Positions 40,510-49,453 of a stretch of DNA of 64,000 nucleotides are shown one piece after another. A program made the translations under genes and the position numbers. The number at the start of each line of letters is the position of its first letter. Position 1 is the first letter of the stretch. The DNA comes from DATARR01 sp044868005 (GTDB lineage: Bacteria > Acidobacteriota > Thermoanaerobaculia > Multivoradales > UBA5704), in the NCBI GenBank assembly GCA_044868005.1, contig JBIOVX010000017.1, positions 10,180-74,179 of the forward strand, read 5' to 3'. A model generated the notes under the pieces. It worked only from the letters and a program-made list of their open reading frames with translations. It made no database searches and was not told the origin of the DNA.

Positions 40510-41814
40510 TCACCCCATCTCCATGATCTCGTCGAGACTCGCCTTCACGATCGGGACATCCTCCGGCAGCCATGCTTGAAACCCGGGACTCGCGAAGAGA
40601 GTCTGATCCCCCGGGTACGTGGGAACGAGATAGAGAGGAAATCGCTCGAAGATCTCGCGATCGGGACGTTTCCTACGGCCCTGCACGGCGGCGCGCGACT
40701 TCGCTGCGCCTTCGAGGTTCCCGAGCAGCCAGTGAAGCGCGCGAAACTGCGCGACCGTGCGCTCGTCCGTGATCTGTGGCGGGGCGGAAGGCGCGGCCGC
40801 CGCGCCCATCCCCAGCTTGCGCAGACCGCGGCGCAGGAACTCCCGCGGCCCATACCCTTTCCAGCGGATCTTGAATCCTTCCCAGGTGGTCGCCGGAGGA
40901 ATCTCGGCATCGTTGCCGCCCGTGTTGGCGATGTGGCCGGCGTAAGGATCGACGCGCAGGATCTCCGCTCCGGGATTGCTCTCCAGGAGCGCCTGGGTGC
41001 GGGAGGTCAGGGTGAGCATCACCGCCGGCATCAACCGCTCCCAGAGGCCCGGCTCGTAGTTCTTGTAGGCGGTGAGGAAGGCGTTGCGCTCGAAGAGGAA
41101 GCCGCGGTTGAAGAGGCCGAGGAGGTCGCTCGTGGCGCTGGAGCGGTGGCGCACGGCGGCTTCCGGAGCGAAGACGATGCGCTCGCCGCCGGACCACAGG
41201 CGCCAGCCGAGGTCGACGTCCTCCAGGTAGGCGAAGTAGGACTCGTCGAAGCCGCCGGCGGCGAGGAACGAGGCGCGGCGCACGAGCATGTTGCCGCCGC
41301 AGGCGAAGGGCAGCTCCTCGCCCGCCGCCGGCAGGCGCGCCGCGGCGAGCGGCCGGCGGAAGTCGAGCTGGAAGGCGTGGCCGTCGAAGGTCATCACGCC
41401 GCGGCCGAAGTCGAGCCGCTCGCCGTTCCAGTCGACGATCTTGCCGGAGACGGCGGCCACGTCGGCGGGGGAGGCGGCCAGCGCTTCGACGAGCGCGCCG
41501 AGCCAGCCCGGCTCCGGACGGGTGTCGTTGTTGAGGAAGGCCACGGCGTCGCCGTCCGCCTCGGCCGCCAGCCGGTTGTTGCCGGCGCAGAAGCCGAGGT
41601 TGACTGGGCTCTCGACGAGCCGCACGCGGCGATCCCGGCCCCAGCGCTCGCGCATCCAGGCGGCGGTGCCGTCCGTCGAGCCGTTGTCGAGGACGAGCAC
41701 CTCCCAATCCACTTGGCGGACCTGCTGGGCGGCGAGGGCTTCCAGACAGGTCTCCAGATGCTGCCGGCCGTTCCAGGAGAGGACGGCCACCGAGACCTTG
41801 CGAAGGGGAGTCAA
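40510..41814 (-). CDS. GT2-family glycosyltransferase (rhamnosyltransferase-like)
   Basis: 434 residues from TTG 41814, which overlaps the preceding stop as TTGA. The GT-A core is clear: VSVAVLSWNGRQHLETCLEAL, VLVLDNGSTDGT, NLGFCAGNN, FLNNDTRPEPGW (metal site), GGNMLVRR and FAYLEDVDLGWRLW (catalytic ED). The C-terminal 150 residues are an extension with no known motif. It resembles enzymes adding rhamnose or similar sugars to O-antigen-type glycans; sugar specificity cannot be read. Confidence 0.88.
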   Translation of the reverse strand: MTPLRKVSVAVLSWNGRQHLETCLEALAAQQVRQVDWEVLVLDNGSTDGTAAWMRERWGRDRRVRLVESPVNLGFCAGNNRLAAEADGDAVAFLNNDTRPEPGWLGALVEALAASPADVAAVSGKIVDWNGERLDFGRGVMTFDGHAFQLDFRRPLAAARLPAAGEELPFACGGNMLVRRASFLAAGGFDESYFAYLEDVDLGWRLWSGGERIVFAPEAAVRHRSSATSDLLGLFNRGFLFERNAFLTAYKNYEPGLWERLMPAVMLTLTSRTQALLESNPGAEILRVDPYAGHIANTGGNDAEIPPATTWEGFKIRWKGYGPREFLRRGLRKLGMGAAAAPSAPPQITDERTVAQFRALHWLLGNLEGAAKSRAAVQGRRKRPDREIFERFPLYLVPTYPGDQTLFASPGFQAWLPEDVPIVKASLDEIMEMG

Positions 41815-43067
41815 GCGGTCCCTTTCCAGACGCGAAGCTTGCGGCGCAACCGGAAGGAGAGAGGGTCCGGCGGCGCCACGGTGGCCGGCCGCGCGGCGAA
41901 GCGCTCCTTGGTGGCGTCGACGGCCGGGGCGCGGCAGAAGCGGACGAGAGGCGCCAGCGCACGGTCCCAACGGAAGGCGGCGGCGAGCTCGCGCGCGCCG
42001 GCGCTCCGGGAGCCCGGCTCGTCGAGCGCCTCGGCCATGGCCCGCGCCAGCGCCGAGGCATCGCCGGGCGGCACCACCCAGCCGGCGCGGTGCTCGGCGA
42101 GGAGGCGGCTCATGGCGCCGCCATCGCTGGTCACCACCGGGCAGCCGGCGGCGATGGCGTCGAGGAAGCGAGTGCGCAGCGAGAGGCGAGCCTCGAGGCT
42201 CGGCCGGTGGGGCGCGACGAGGAGGTCCACGTCCCGCAGCAGGTCGTACCGCCGCTCGGCCGGTACCCAGTCGAGGACCTGGACGCGGCTCCCCCACCAG
42301 CCGAGCGCGCGGCAGCGGGCCTCGACCTCGGCGAAGAGGCGCTGCGGCGTGCCTTCCGGATTCGGATTGCGGATCAGCAGCAGCGTCCAGACGGGCCGGT
42401 CCAAGGCGGCGAGGGCGTCGAGCAGCGTCCAGGGGTCGTACCAGTCGTAGAGGCCGCCGAAGAGCAGCCGCGCCTCGCCCGGCGCGCGGGGTGGCAATAC
42501 GGGCCGGTGAGGAGGCAGCTCGTCTGGCACGCCGAACGGAACCGGCGCGATCAGCGAAGCGAGGTCCGGATCCTGCGCGATCCGCTCCGGATTGACCCGG
42601 CCGAGCGCCGTGAGGAACCCCAGATAGAAACTCCGCTGTTCCTCCGAGGAACAGAGAAAAAAGTCGCCGCGCGACATCTGCAGCGTCCAGGTCGCGTGAT
42701 CGTTGCGGTACGGATCGAGCCCGAGCGCTTCGAGGTAGGCGAAGTTCTCGATCAGCCAGGGATCGTAGAGATCGATGGCCACCGGCAGATCCGGAAGCTC
42801 CAGGAGGAGATCGTTGGCGAGCTGTCCCTGCGCCACGGCGCCGTCGCAGTCGGCGAGCAGGGCGGCCAACCGTCCTCGTTCGAAGGGCCGGATGGCGACC
42901 TCGCCGAGCCCGCCCAGCGGCGCCGTCTCCTCCGGCGGCGCGGGCGAGACCAGGACGACGTCGATCCCCTCCCGCGGCAGCCGCCGGGCGAGCTCGAGAT
43001 AACGGATGCCGATCCCCGCCATGCGAGGCCGCAGCGGCTCGCTGGAGAGGAGGGCGATGCGGGTCAT
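41811..43067 (-). CDS. GT1/GT4-family (GT-B) glycosyltransferase
   Basis: 418 residues, GT-B fold. N-terminal domain starts MTRIALLSSEPLRPRMAGIGIRYLELARRL with the acceptor-side Gly-rich loop; the C-terminal domain has LLFGGLYDWYDPWTLLDAL, the region RYDLLRDVDLLVAPHRPS and AIAAGCPVVTSDGGAM, the donor-binding part of GT4-type enzymes. The usual E-x7-E is replaced by SLRTRFLDAIAAGCP. It overlaps the next gene by 4 nt. Upstream lies the 62-bp inverted repeat. Confidence 0.87.
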   Translation of the reverse strand: MTRIALLSSEPLRPRMAGIGIRYLELARRLPREGIDVVLVSPAPPEETAPLGGLGEVAIRPFERGRLAALLADCDGAVAQGQLANDLLLELPDLPVAIDLYDPWLIENFAYLEALGLDPYRNDHATWTLQMSRGDFFLCSSEEQRSFYLGFLTALGRVNPERIAQDPDLASLIAPVPFGVPDELPPHRPVLPPRAPGEARLLFGGLYDWYDPWTLLDALAALDRPVWTLLLIRNPNPEGTPQRLFAEVEARCRALGWWGSRVQVLDWVPAERRYDLLRDVDLLVAPHRPSLEARLSLRTRFLDAIAAGCPVVTSDGGAMSRLLAEHRAGWVVPPGDASALARAMAEALDEPGSRSAGARELAAAFRWDRALAPLVRFCRAPAVDATKERFAARPATVAPPDPLSFRLRRKLRVWKGTA

Positions 43068-43083
43068 GGACGAGAATCCCCAG

Positions 43084-43262
43084 CCGGTATGCCCGCAGAG
43101 GCCTCACCCCCTGTCCCCCTCTCCCTGACGGGCGAGGGGGGACGCTCCACAACGGGCGTTGCCAATAGGAGCGTTCGGATTCGGCAAGACTCCTTCGCCT
43201 GCGTCCCCCCTCGCCCGTCAGGGAGAGGGGGACAGGGGGTGAGGCCTCCGCGGGCATACCGG
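43084..43262. repeat. Long inverted repeat (62-bp arms, 55-nt centre)
   Basis: Arms 43084-43145 and 43201-43262 are inverses with one mismatch. The sequence is C/G-skewed (CCCTCTCCCTGACGGGCGAG) like the dispersed CCCTCTCCC...GGGAGAGGG repeats seen in many bacterial genomes. It fills the gap between two glycosyltransferase genes and would form a very stable mRNA hairpin, so it may attenuate or stabilise the transcript; MITE-like origin possible. Confidence 0.85.
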
Positions 43263-43278
43263 TCATGCCAAGTGAACC

Positions 43279-45186
43279 TCACGATCTCCGTCTCCCCCAC
43301 CATTCATGAATCCGCCACGCTCGCGTCGATTCCATCTCGCGGATCAGCCTGTTGAGCCGTTCGATCTCCGCATACGTGCGGCCGAGGTGCGCCGTCTGGT
43401 CATCGACGGCGGCGCGGAGCTTCTTTTCCTCGTCATGGAGACGTTGGATCTCCAGGTCGATGCGTCCGCGATCCTCCTTGTAGCGCTCCAGGTCGCCGCG
43501 CAGGGACACGGCCTCGCCGCTCGCCGCATGAAAACGCTCCTCCCAGAGGAAGCGCTCGCGAGAGAGGGCGTGATGATCCTGGACGAGACCGGCCAGGTCG
43601 GAGCGCAGCCGCTGGAGCTCTCGGCGGGCGCCGGCCCCTCCTTCCCGCTCGGCCACCAGCTCGGCGCGCAAGGTATCCACCGCCCGCGCCAGCGCCTCCG
43701 GCTGGAGACGGCCGGCGTGCTTGGCGAGCACCCGCGCCTTCACCGCCAGGAAGTCGGCGCGCTCGCGCGGCCGCTCGCCGAACACGTGATGGCCGCCGCC
43801 GCGGAAGTGGCGGTACTCGCAGGTGACGCGCGCCAGGTGATGGAACGCGGTGAGGGCGGAGAGGCGGATCAGGAAGTCCCAATCCTCGAAGAACGGCAGA
43901 GAAGGATCGAAAGGGCCGGCCTCGGCGAACAGCGGGCGCTCGACGAGCAGGGTGTTGAAGGGGATGTAGTTGTCGACCAGGAGGACGTCGGGATCGAAGT
44001 CGCGGCTGTAGGGGAGGCGCCGCTCGCGGCAGGTCCAGCCATCGCCGTCGAGCTCGTAGACGGCCACGGCGGCGTCGGTGTAGGCGACGCGCACCCCGGC
44101 GGCCGAGACCAGGCCGGCCAGGGTGGCGAGATGCTCGGGCGCCGCCAGGTCGTCGTCGTCGAGGAACGCCACATAGTCGCCGGTCGCGGCGGCGATGCCC
44201 GCCTCGGCGGCGGCGGCGCGCCCGCGGTTCTCGGCGAGATCCACGCGGACCACGGGCAGCGGATAGCCGTCCGGGACCGCGGGCGGCTCGCCGCCGTCGT
44301 TGACCAGCACGACCTCGGCGCGGCGGTACTCCCCGGCGGCGAGGCTGGCGAGCGCCTCGGCGAGGAGGCCGGGGCGGTCCCGCGTGCGCACGACGACCGA
44401 GATGCGCGGTCCTTCCCGCACCTCGTGGATCTCGGGCCGGCCGCCCAGGTGACACACGAGCTGGGCCGGGCTGCGGGTGGTGAAGTCCCCGACCTGCAGG
44501 CGCCGGTAGCCTTCGGCCAGCTCCACGCCGGGGTCGAGCGTCAAGGTGCGGAAGCGGCGCAGACCGGAGGCGGCGTTCCAGTAGGGATGCCGCTCCTCCT
44601 GGCTGGCGTAGACGGCCATGGCCTCGGCGAGCCGGGGCGCCTCGGCGGAGACGTCCACCAGCAGATCGGGATGCGCGGGATGGTTGACCTCGTAGAGGAG
44701 AACGCGCAGGCTGCGCAGGAGCTCCTCCTCCGCATCGCCGGGACGCAGCGGGCTCAACAACCGATGAAGCGCGGCGAAGGCGGCGCGGTGATCGCGCGAG
44801 GTCTCCAGCGGCGAAGGTGCCAGCAACAGCTCGGGGCGCTGGCTGAGGAGGGCCCGGCGAATGCCTTGGACCGCTTCCTCGAGACGGCTGTCGAGCGCGC
44901 CGTCGGGCAGGCCCAGATGGTCGCAGCCGGCGAGGCCGAGGAGCTGGCAGACCCGGGCTCCCTCCTCGCGCCGGCGCCGGGCGTAGGCCTCGCGGTCGGC
45001 GATCTCCTCGCCGCCGCCGGCGCCGTCGGTCAGGAAGAGCACGCGCACCGCCGCACCCGCCGCCGCGAGCTGCGCCAGGAGGCCGCCGCAGCCGAGGACC
45101 TCGTCGTCGTAATGGGGCGCCAGCACGAGGGCGCTGCCGGCGCGCACGCGCTCGGTCCAGCCGGGAGGTTGGAGTGTTCCGTTCAC
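43279..45186 (-). CDS. PIG-L/LmbE deacetylase fused to GT2 glycosyltransferase
   Basis: 635 residues from GTG 45186 (overlaps the sulfatase stop as GTGA). Residues 1-about 215 are a PIG-L (LmbE) domain: LVLAPHYDDEVLGCGG, the zinc motif with His, Asp and Asp, then RDHRAAF and NHPAHPDLLVD; it would remove an N-acetyl group from a sugar. Residues about 265-510 are a GT2 domain (ISVVVRTRDRPGLLAEAL, FLDDDDLAAPEH, FFEDWDFLIRLS). A coiled coil (residues about 525-620) ends the protein. The fusion implies deacetylation and transfer act on the same glycan intermediate. Confidence 0.88.
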   Translation of the reverse strand: MNGTLQPPGWTERVRAGSALVLAPHYDDEVLGCGGLLAQLAAAGAAVRVLFLTDGAGGGEEIADREAYARRRREEGARVCQLLGLAGCDHLGLPDGALDSRLEEAVQGIRRALLSQRPELLLAPSPLETSRDHRAAFAALHRLLSPLRPGDAEEELLRSLRVLLYEVNHPAHPDLLVDVSAEAPRLAEAMAVYASQEERHPYWNAASGLRRFRTLTLDPGVELAEGYRRLQVGDFTTRSPAQLVCHLGGRPEIHEVREGPRISVVVRTRDRPGLLAEALASLAAGEYRRAEVVLVNDGGEPPAVPDGYPLPVVRVDLAENRGRAAAAEAGIAAATGDYVAFLDDDDLAAPEHLATLAGLVSAAGVRVAYTDAAVAVYELDGDGWTCRERRLPYSRDFDPDVLLVDNYIPFNTLLVERPLFAEAGPFDPSLPFFEDWDFLIRLSALTAFHHLARVTCEYRHFRGGGHHVFGERPRERADFLAVKARVLAKHAGRLQPEALARAVDTLRAELVAEREGGAGARRELQRLRSDLAGLVQDHHALSRERFLWEERFHAASGEAVSLRGDLERYKEDRGRIDLEIQRLHDEEKKLRAAVDDQTAHLGRTYAEIERLNRLIREMESTRAWRIHEWWGRRRS

Positions 45187-47477
45187 TGGATATAACCGAG
45201 AGCGCGCAAGCCTCGCTCGGTCTCCGGCTGGGCTGCCATCCCGGCCGCGGGCACGCGGCGGTTTCCGGGCAGCCACAGGCGCAGCACCGGGCCGGCAGGA
45301 GCGGCGGCGGCCGAGGCGGTGAGGACGGCGATGCCCGCGGCACCTCCAGCATAGACCATGCCCCGGCCGATGCGGACGGCGACCGGCCGGCCGTCGTCGA
45401 GCCGCGCCTCGACGGACCGCACACCGGAAGCTTCCCCGTCGAGCAGAAAACCCTTCGCCAGCGCCTCCGCGCCGAGGTCGAAGCGTACACGGACGCCGTC
45501 GAGCTCGACGCGGTCCTCGTCGCCCAGGAAGTACGAGACCCAGCCGGACGGCGGCCGGTCGAGCACGATCGAGCCCCGCAGACGCGAAGCCGGCGGCAGA
45601 CCGGAGGCGATGACGCGCAGCCCCGGCAACTGGCGGTCGAGCTGGCGGTCGATGATCGGTTGGAGGCGGCCGATCTCTTCGGGCGCGGCGGCGGCCCGGT
45701 TGCTCTTCTCGGCGGCGTCGCGCGCGAGCTCGTAGAGCTCGACGCGCCGCAGCCGCTCGAGATCGAGGCTCCAGAGATGGGCCTGGAGCGGATCCGACGG
45801 CGCATAGGGGGTGCGCGGATTGAACAGGATGAGCTTGCGGCGGTCGAGCACGGCGGCGGCCCGCAGGGGACCGATCATCATGTGCTGGGCGAAGGCGGCC
45901 AGGCGCGGCAAGGGAGCGTTGCCGGTCAGCGCCGGCATCAGATCGACGCCCTCCCACGACGGGTCCGCCTCGCCGCCCGCCGCCCGCACGAGAGTGGGCG
46001 CGAGGTCGAGCAGCCGCACGGTGCCGCGCAGCCGCGAGCCGGCGGGAATGCGGCCGTCCCAGCGCGCCAGCAGCGGCACGTGGATCTGCTCCTCATAGAG
46101 AGTGAAGCCGTGCTTCCAGCCGCCGTGATCGCCGAGCTCCTCGCCGTGATCCGCCGCGAGCACCACCAGGGTGTTGGCCATCACCCGCGGCGGAATCGCG
46201 TCGAGCAACCGGCCGATGAAGCGGTCGGCATAATGGATCTCGCTGTCATAGAGGGCCTTGAGCTGCTCGGTGTCGCGCCGCGGGTGCGCGAGCGGAACCT
46301 TCCCCGCGTAGACGCCGTGCACGTGGCCGCCGGTGATCTGGCCCCGGTAGTCCGGCAGGAAAGGCGAGCGTCCGTTCACGATCTCCGGATTGTCGTACGG
46401 ATCGTGAGGATCGACGTAATGGACGTAGAGGAAGAACGGCGCGTTGCGGTGCGCCTCCAACCACGGCTGCACCCGCGCCGTCAGGTCCGCGGCGTCCGGC
46501 TGCCCGACTCCTTGCCGGGCGGAGAGAGAAGGCGGGCTGTAGAAGGTGGCAAAACCGCGCGCGAACCCATTGCCCGCATGCAAGGTCTTGTTGGCGAAGA
46601 AGCCGCCGGTTTCATAGCCGAGCTTCGCCATCGCCTCCGGCAGCGCCTGGGTGCCTTCGGGAATGCCATAGGTTGTCGAATCGTGGCCGAGGATCTCGCC
46701 CGGATAGCGGCTGGTCATGAAGGAGACGACGGAGGGCAGGGTCCACGGCGCCTGCGAGTAGGCCTCCTCCACCACCGCGCCGGGCTGCGCCAGCGTCCGC
46801 GCGAGATTGGGCGAGGTCTCGCGGCGGTAACCGTACGGCGTCAGATGGTCGAAGCGCAGCGTATCGACGAGGATGAAGATGACGTTGGGCCGCTCCCGCT
46901 CGGCGGCGGCCGACATTGTCACCGGCCCCCAGGCGACCAGGTTGGAGTGCAGGTGCTCCGGGGGGAGGCCCTCCAGGACCGCATGGAACTCCAGGGTGAC
47001 TTCACGCTCCGCCCAACGCGAGAGGTCGGCCGTGAAATCGAGCCACTGGGGATGCTGCCGCTCGGCGGTCCAGGCCACGTCGAGCACCTCGCGATCGCCG
47101 CCGCTTCTCGCTTCCACCCAGGCGCGCAAGCTGCGGATGACCTGCCAGGCTTCCGGGAGGAGCTGCACGCCGGCGTGCAGTTCCGCTCCGGCCGGGATGC
47201 GCCCGCGCCACCGCCAGGTATCCTGCGCGGTGAGCACCGCCGTCCGGCGCTCGCCGTCGAAGGTGAAGGGGACGACCTCCGGAGGACGGCGGAACCAGAG
47301 GCCGGCATCCGCGGAGGCCTCCCCCAAGGAGAAGCTCCGGGCGTTGACGGTGTCGAGCAGCGAGAGCTGGCTCGGAAGCGCGCGGCCGGAGCAGCCGGAT
47401 AATCCCAGGCCGCCCAAGCCGCTCAGGGCGAAGCAGCCGAGAGCCGCGAGGCGCTGGAGACGCGGACGCCGGATCAA
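45183..47477 (-). CDS. Sulfatase-family (alkaline-phosphatase superfamily) lipoprotein
   Basis: 764 residues from TTG 47477, in the TTGA overlap with the previous gene; this start gives a proper lipoprotein signal (RLAALGCFALSGLGG, then LSGC). Core motifs: FILVDTLRFDHLTPYG for the first metal Asp, and LAADHGEELGDHG for the second metal site. At the nucleophile position the sequence is WTLPSVVSFMTSRYPG, so Thr stands where sulfatases have formylglycine Cys/Ser and the following Arg is missing. It is thus more likely a phospho- or phosphoglycerol-transferase-like or hydrolase variant than an arylsulfatase. Exported and anchored, it may modify the glycan after export. Confidence 0.85.
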   Translation of the reverse strand: MIRRPRLQRLAALGCFALSGLGGLGLSGCSGRALPSQLSLLDTVNARSFSLGEASADAGLWFRRPPEVVPFTFDGERRTAVLTAQDTWRWRGRIPAGAELHAGVQLLPEAWQVIRSLRAWVEARSGGDREVLDVAWTAERQHPQWLDFTADLSRWAEREVTLEFHAVLEGLPPEHLHSNLVAWGPVTMSAAAERERPNVIFILVDTLRFDHLTPYGYRRETSPNLARTLAQPGAVVEEAYSQAPWTLPSVVSFMTSRYPGEILGHDSTTYGIPEGTQALPEAMAKLGYETGGFFANKTLHAGNGFARGFATFYSPPSLSARQGVGQPDAADLTARVQPWLEAHRNAPFFLYVHYVDPHDPYDNPEIVNGRSPFLPDYRGQITGGHVHGVYAGKVPLAHPRRDTEQLKALYDSEIHYADRFIGRLLDAIPPRVMANTLVVLAADHGEELGDHGGWKHGFTLYEEQIHVPLLARWDGRIPAGSRLRGTVRLLDLAPTLVRAAGGEADPSWEGVDLMPALTGNAPLPRLAAFAQHMMIGPLRAAAVLDRRKLILFNPRTPYAPSDPLQAHLWSLDLERLRRVELYELARDAAEKSNRAAAAPEEIGRLQPIIDRQLDRQLPGLRVIASGLPPASRLRGSIVLDRPPSGWVSYFLGDEDRVELDGVRVRFDLGAEALAKGFLLDGEASGVRSVEARLDDGRPVAVRIGRGMVYAGGAAGIAVLTASAAAAPAGPVLRLWLPGNRRVPAAGMAAQPETERGLRALGYIQ

Positions 47478-48208
47478 GCTCGCTCCCCGTTGCCGGGACG
47501 CCGGCGGCCCTGCCTCCAATGGCGCCAGCGCAGGGCCAGCACGTCCCGCAGCATGCGGAAGGAGTCGGTCAGCGGATCGACTCGCGAAGAGGGCGAGTCG
47601 GCCCAGCGCACCCCGACCTCGACCACGCGATAGCCGCGCCGGCGGGCGAGCCACACCAGCTCGACGTCGTAGGCGAAGCGCTCGATGGTGAGCTCGGAGA
47701 AGAGGCGGCGGGCCACGTCGCCGTCCAGCAGCTTGAAGCCGCACTGGGTATCGCGCAGGCCGCGCACGCCGGCGAGACGGACGATGAGGTTGAAGATGCG
47801 GCCCATCATCTCGCGATAGTAGGGCTGGTGCTTGACGATCTCGGAACCGGCAACGGCGCGGCTGCCGAACACCAGCTCGGAGTCCGCCAGCCGGGGCCGC
47901 AGCTTTTCGAGCTCCTCGATGGGCGTCGAGAGATCGGCGTCCGTGAGCAGGACCTCTCGACCCTGGCTGGCGAGGACGCCGGCCTTGAGCACGGCGCCCT
48001 TGCCGCGATTCACCCCCTGGCGCAGGACGCGCACGCCTTCGCCGGAGAACCTCTCCGCCACCTCCGCCGTGGCGTCGGTGCTGCCGTCGTCGACCACCAG
48101 CACCTCGTAGGCGGTGCCGTCCCGCCGCAGGTAGTCCACCACCTGCCGCAGCGTGGGATCGAGACGCGTCGCTTCGTTGTACGCTGGGATGACAATGGAG
48201 AGATCCAT
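47474..48208 (-). CDS. GT2-family, dolichyl/undecaprenyl-phosphate glycosyltransferase-like
   Basis: 244 residues from ATG 48208 (MDLSIVIPAYNEATRLDPTL). The motifs VLVVDDGSTDAT, NRGKGAVLKAGV, LLTDADLSTPIEEL and DTQCGFKLL with RFAYDVELVWLARRRGYRV are those of dolichyl-phosphate glucosyltransferase/ALG5-like enzymes, which load a sugar on a polyprenyl phosphate. There are no C-terminal membrane helices. A TATAAT box 15 nt upstream of the ATG (48224-48229) could be its -10. It overlaps the sulfatase gene by 4 nt. Confidence 0.88.
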   Translation of the reverse strand: MDLSIVIPAYNEATRLDPTLRQVVDYLRRDGTAYEVLVVDDGSTDATAEVAERFSGEGVRVLRQGVNRGKGAVLKAGVLASQGREVLLTDADLSTPIEELEKLRPRLADSELVFGSRAVAGSEIVKHQPYYREMMGRIFNLIVRLAGVRGLRDTQCGFKLLDGDVARRLFSELTIERFAYDVELVWLARRRGYRVVEVGVRWADSPSSRVDPLTDSFRMLRDVLALRWRHWRQGRRRPGNGERA

Positions 48209-49451
48209 GGCGGGCAGTGCGGGATTATATGGGGTCGTGATCCTCGACGGCCTCGACGCCGGCCAACTGGCCGGCACGCTCGCCGTGGCGCACCGGCTGC
48301 TGCGGGACGGGGGCAAGGTGCTGATCCCCGGACCGCCCGCGGATCTCGATCCCCGGCGACTCGTGATCGCCCTCTCGGAGGCTGGGTTCGTGATCCTGAA
48401 GCCGCCGCGGGGAGCGCCTCCCGAAGAAGCGTTCCTGGCCCGCCGCGACAGCTTCCTCGTCCGCGAGTACCGGCAGGGCGACGAGGCGCAGATCCTGCCG
48501 ATGTTCCATCGCAGCTTCCACGTCGAGCGCAGCCTCGCGCGTTGGGACTGGGAGTATCGCGAGAACCCTTACGGCGGGCTCAAGATCAGCGAGGCGTTCA
48601 GCGAGGACGGACGGCTCGCCGCTCACTACGCCGGCTATCCCGTGCGCTTTCACCGCGAGATCGATGGCGAGCGCCGCACGTTCCAGGCCCTGCAGGTCGG
48701 CGACACCATGACCGAGCCGTCCTTTCGCCACGTGGGACGCGGACCGACCAGCCTGCTCGGCAGGACCGTCCGCCACTACTACGCCCGCTTCTGCGAGGCC
48801 CAAGTCGACTTCAACTACGGGTTCAACACCGGCAACATCCAGCGCTTCTCGCTGAGCTTCGTCGGCGCCCGCCGGCTGGAGGACCTGCCGTTCCACGTGC
48901 TGGACCTCGCCAGGCGGCCTCTTCCCGTTCCCAATGCGTTCCTCTCGCGGCTCGCCGGGTACAGAGTCGAGCGGATCACGCATTTCGACGAGCGTTGGGA
49001 CGGGTTCTTCCGGCAGGTGAGCGGCGCCTACCGATTCTTGATCGAGCGCGACGCCCGCTACCTCGAATGGCGCTACGCCCGCTGCCCGGACATCGAGTAC
49101 TTCCTCTACGCCCTCTTCCACCGCGGCAGGCTCGCGGGCTGGAGCGTCTTCCGGCGCAAGGGGGACCGCCTGCTGTGGGGCGACGCGCTGTTCGACCCCG
49201 GCCGTCCGGGCGCGGTCCGGCGGCTCCTCGCTGGAGCTCTCGCGGATCCGCAGCACCGCGAGGTGAAGACGGTCGAGGCCTGGATCACCGGCCGGCCCGC
49301 CTGGTGGCGCGAGCGCGCCGAGAGCCTGGGCTTCGAGAGCCGGCCGGAGCCGGAGGACCTGGGGTTCGTGTTCGTCCCCTTCAACGTAGACCCCGAGGAG
49401 GAGCTCCGCGCCCATCTCTACTACATGATGGGCGACAGCGATCTGTTCTGA
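48207..49451 (+). CDS. GNAT-like acyltransferase with N-terminal methyltransferase-like remnant
   Basis: 414 residues from ATG 48207, with GGAGAG 6 nt upstream. Residues 10-65 (GVVILDGLDAGQLAGTLAVAHRLLRDGGKVLIPGP) look like the second half of a class I SAM-methyltransferase without its SAM motif. From about residue 75 a GNAT-type region follows (LVREYRQGDEAQILPMFHRSF, GGLKISEAFSEDGRLAAHYAGYPVRF, ALQVGDTMTEPSFRHVGRG, FNYGFNTGNIQRFSLSFVGA), matching large GNAT proteins of polysaccharide clusters. It is the only plus-strand gene between 40.3 and 58.6 kb. Its start codon overlaps that of the divergent GT2 gene within CCATGG. Confidence 0.8.
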   Translation: MAGSAGLYGVVILDGLDAGQLAGTLAVAHRLLRDGGKVLIPGPPADLDPRRLVIALSEAGFVILKPPRGAPPEEAFLARRDSFLVREYRQGDEAQILPMFHRSFHVERSLARWDWEYRENPYGGLKISEAFSEDGRLAAHYAGYPVRFHREIDGERRTFQALQVGDTMTEPSFRHVGRGPTSLLGRTVRHYYARFCEAQVDFNYGFNTGNIQRFSLSFVGARRLEDLPFHVLDLARRPLPVPNAFLSRLAGYRVERITHFDERWDGFFRQVSGAYRFLIERDARYLEWRYARCPDIEYFLYALFHRGRLAGWSVFRRKGDRLLWGDALFDPGRPGAVRRLLAGALADPQHREVKTVEAWITGRPAWWRERAESLGFESRPEPEDLGFVFVPFNVDPEEELRAHLYYMMGDSDLF

Positions 49452-49453
49452 CT

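Noticed and set aside
45957..47744. Upstream extensions of the sulfatase and PIG-L-GT2 frames
   Set aside because: They run into the preceding genes in shadow frames; the TTGA/GTGA starts give a lipobox and a proper domain start.
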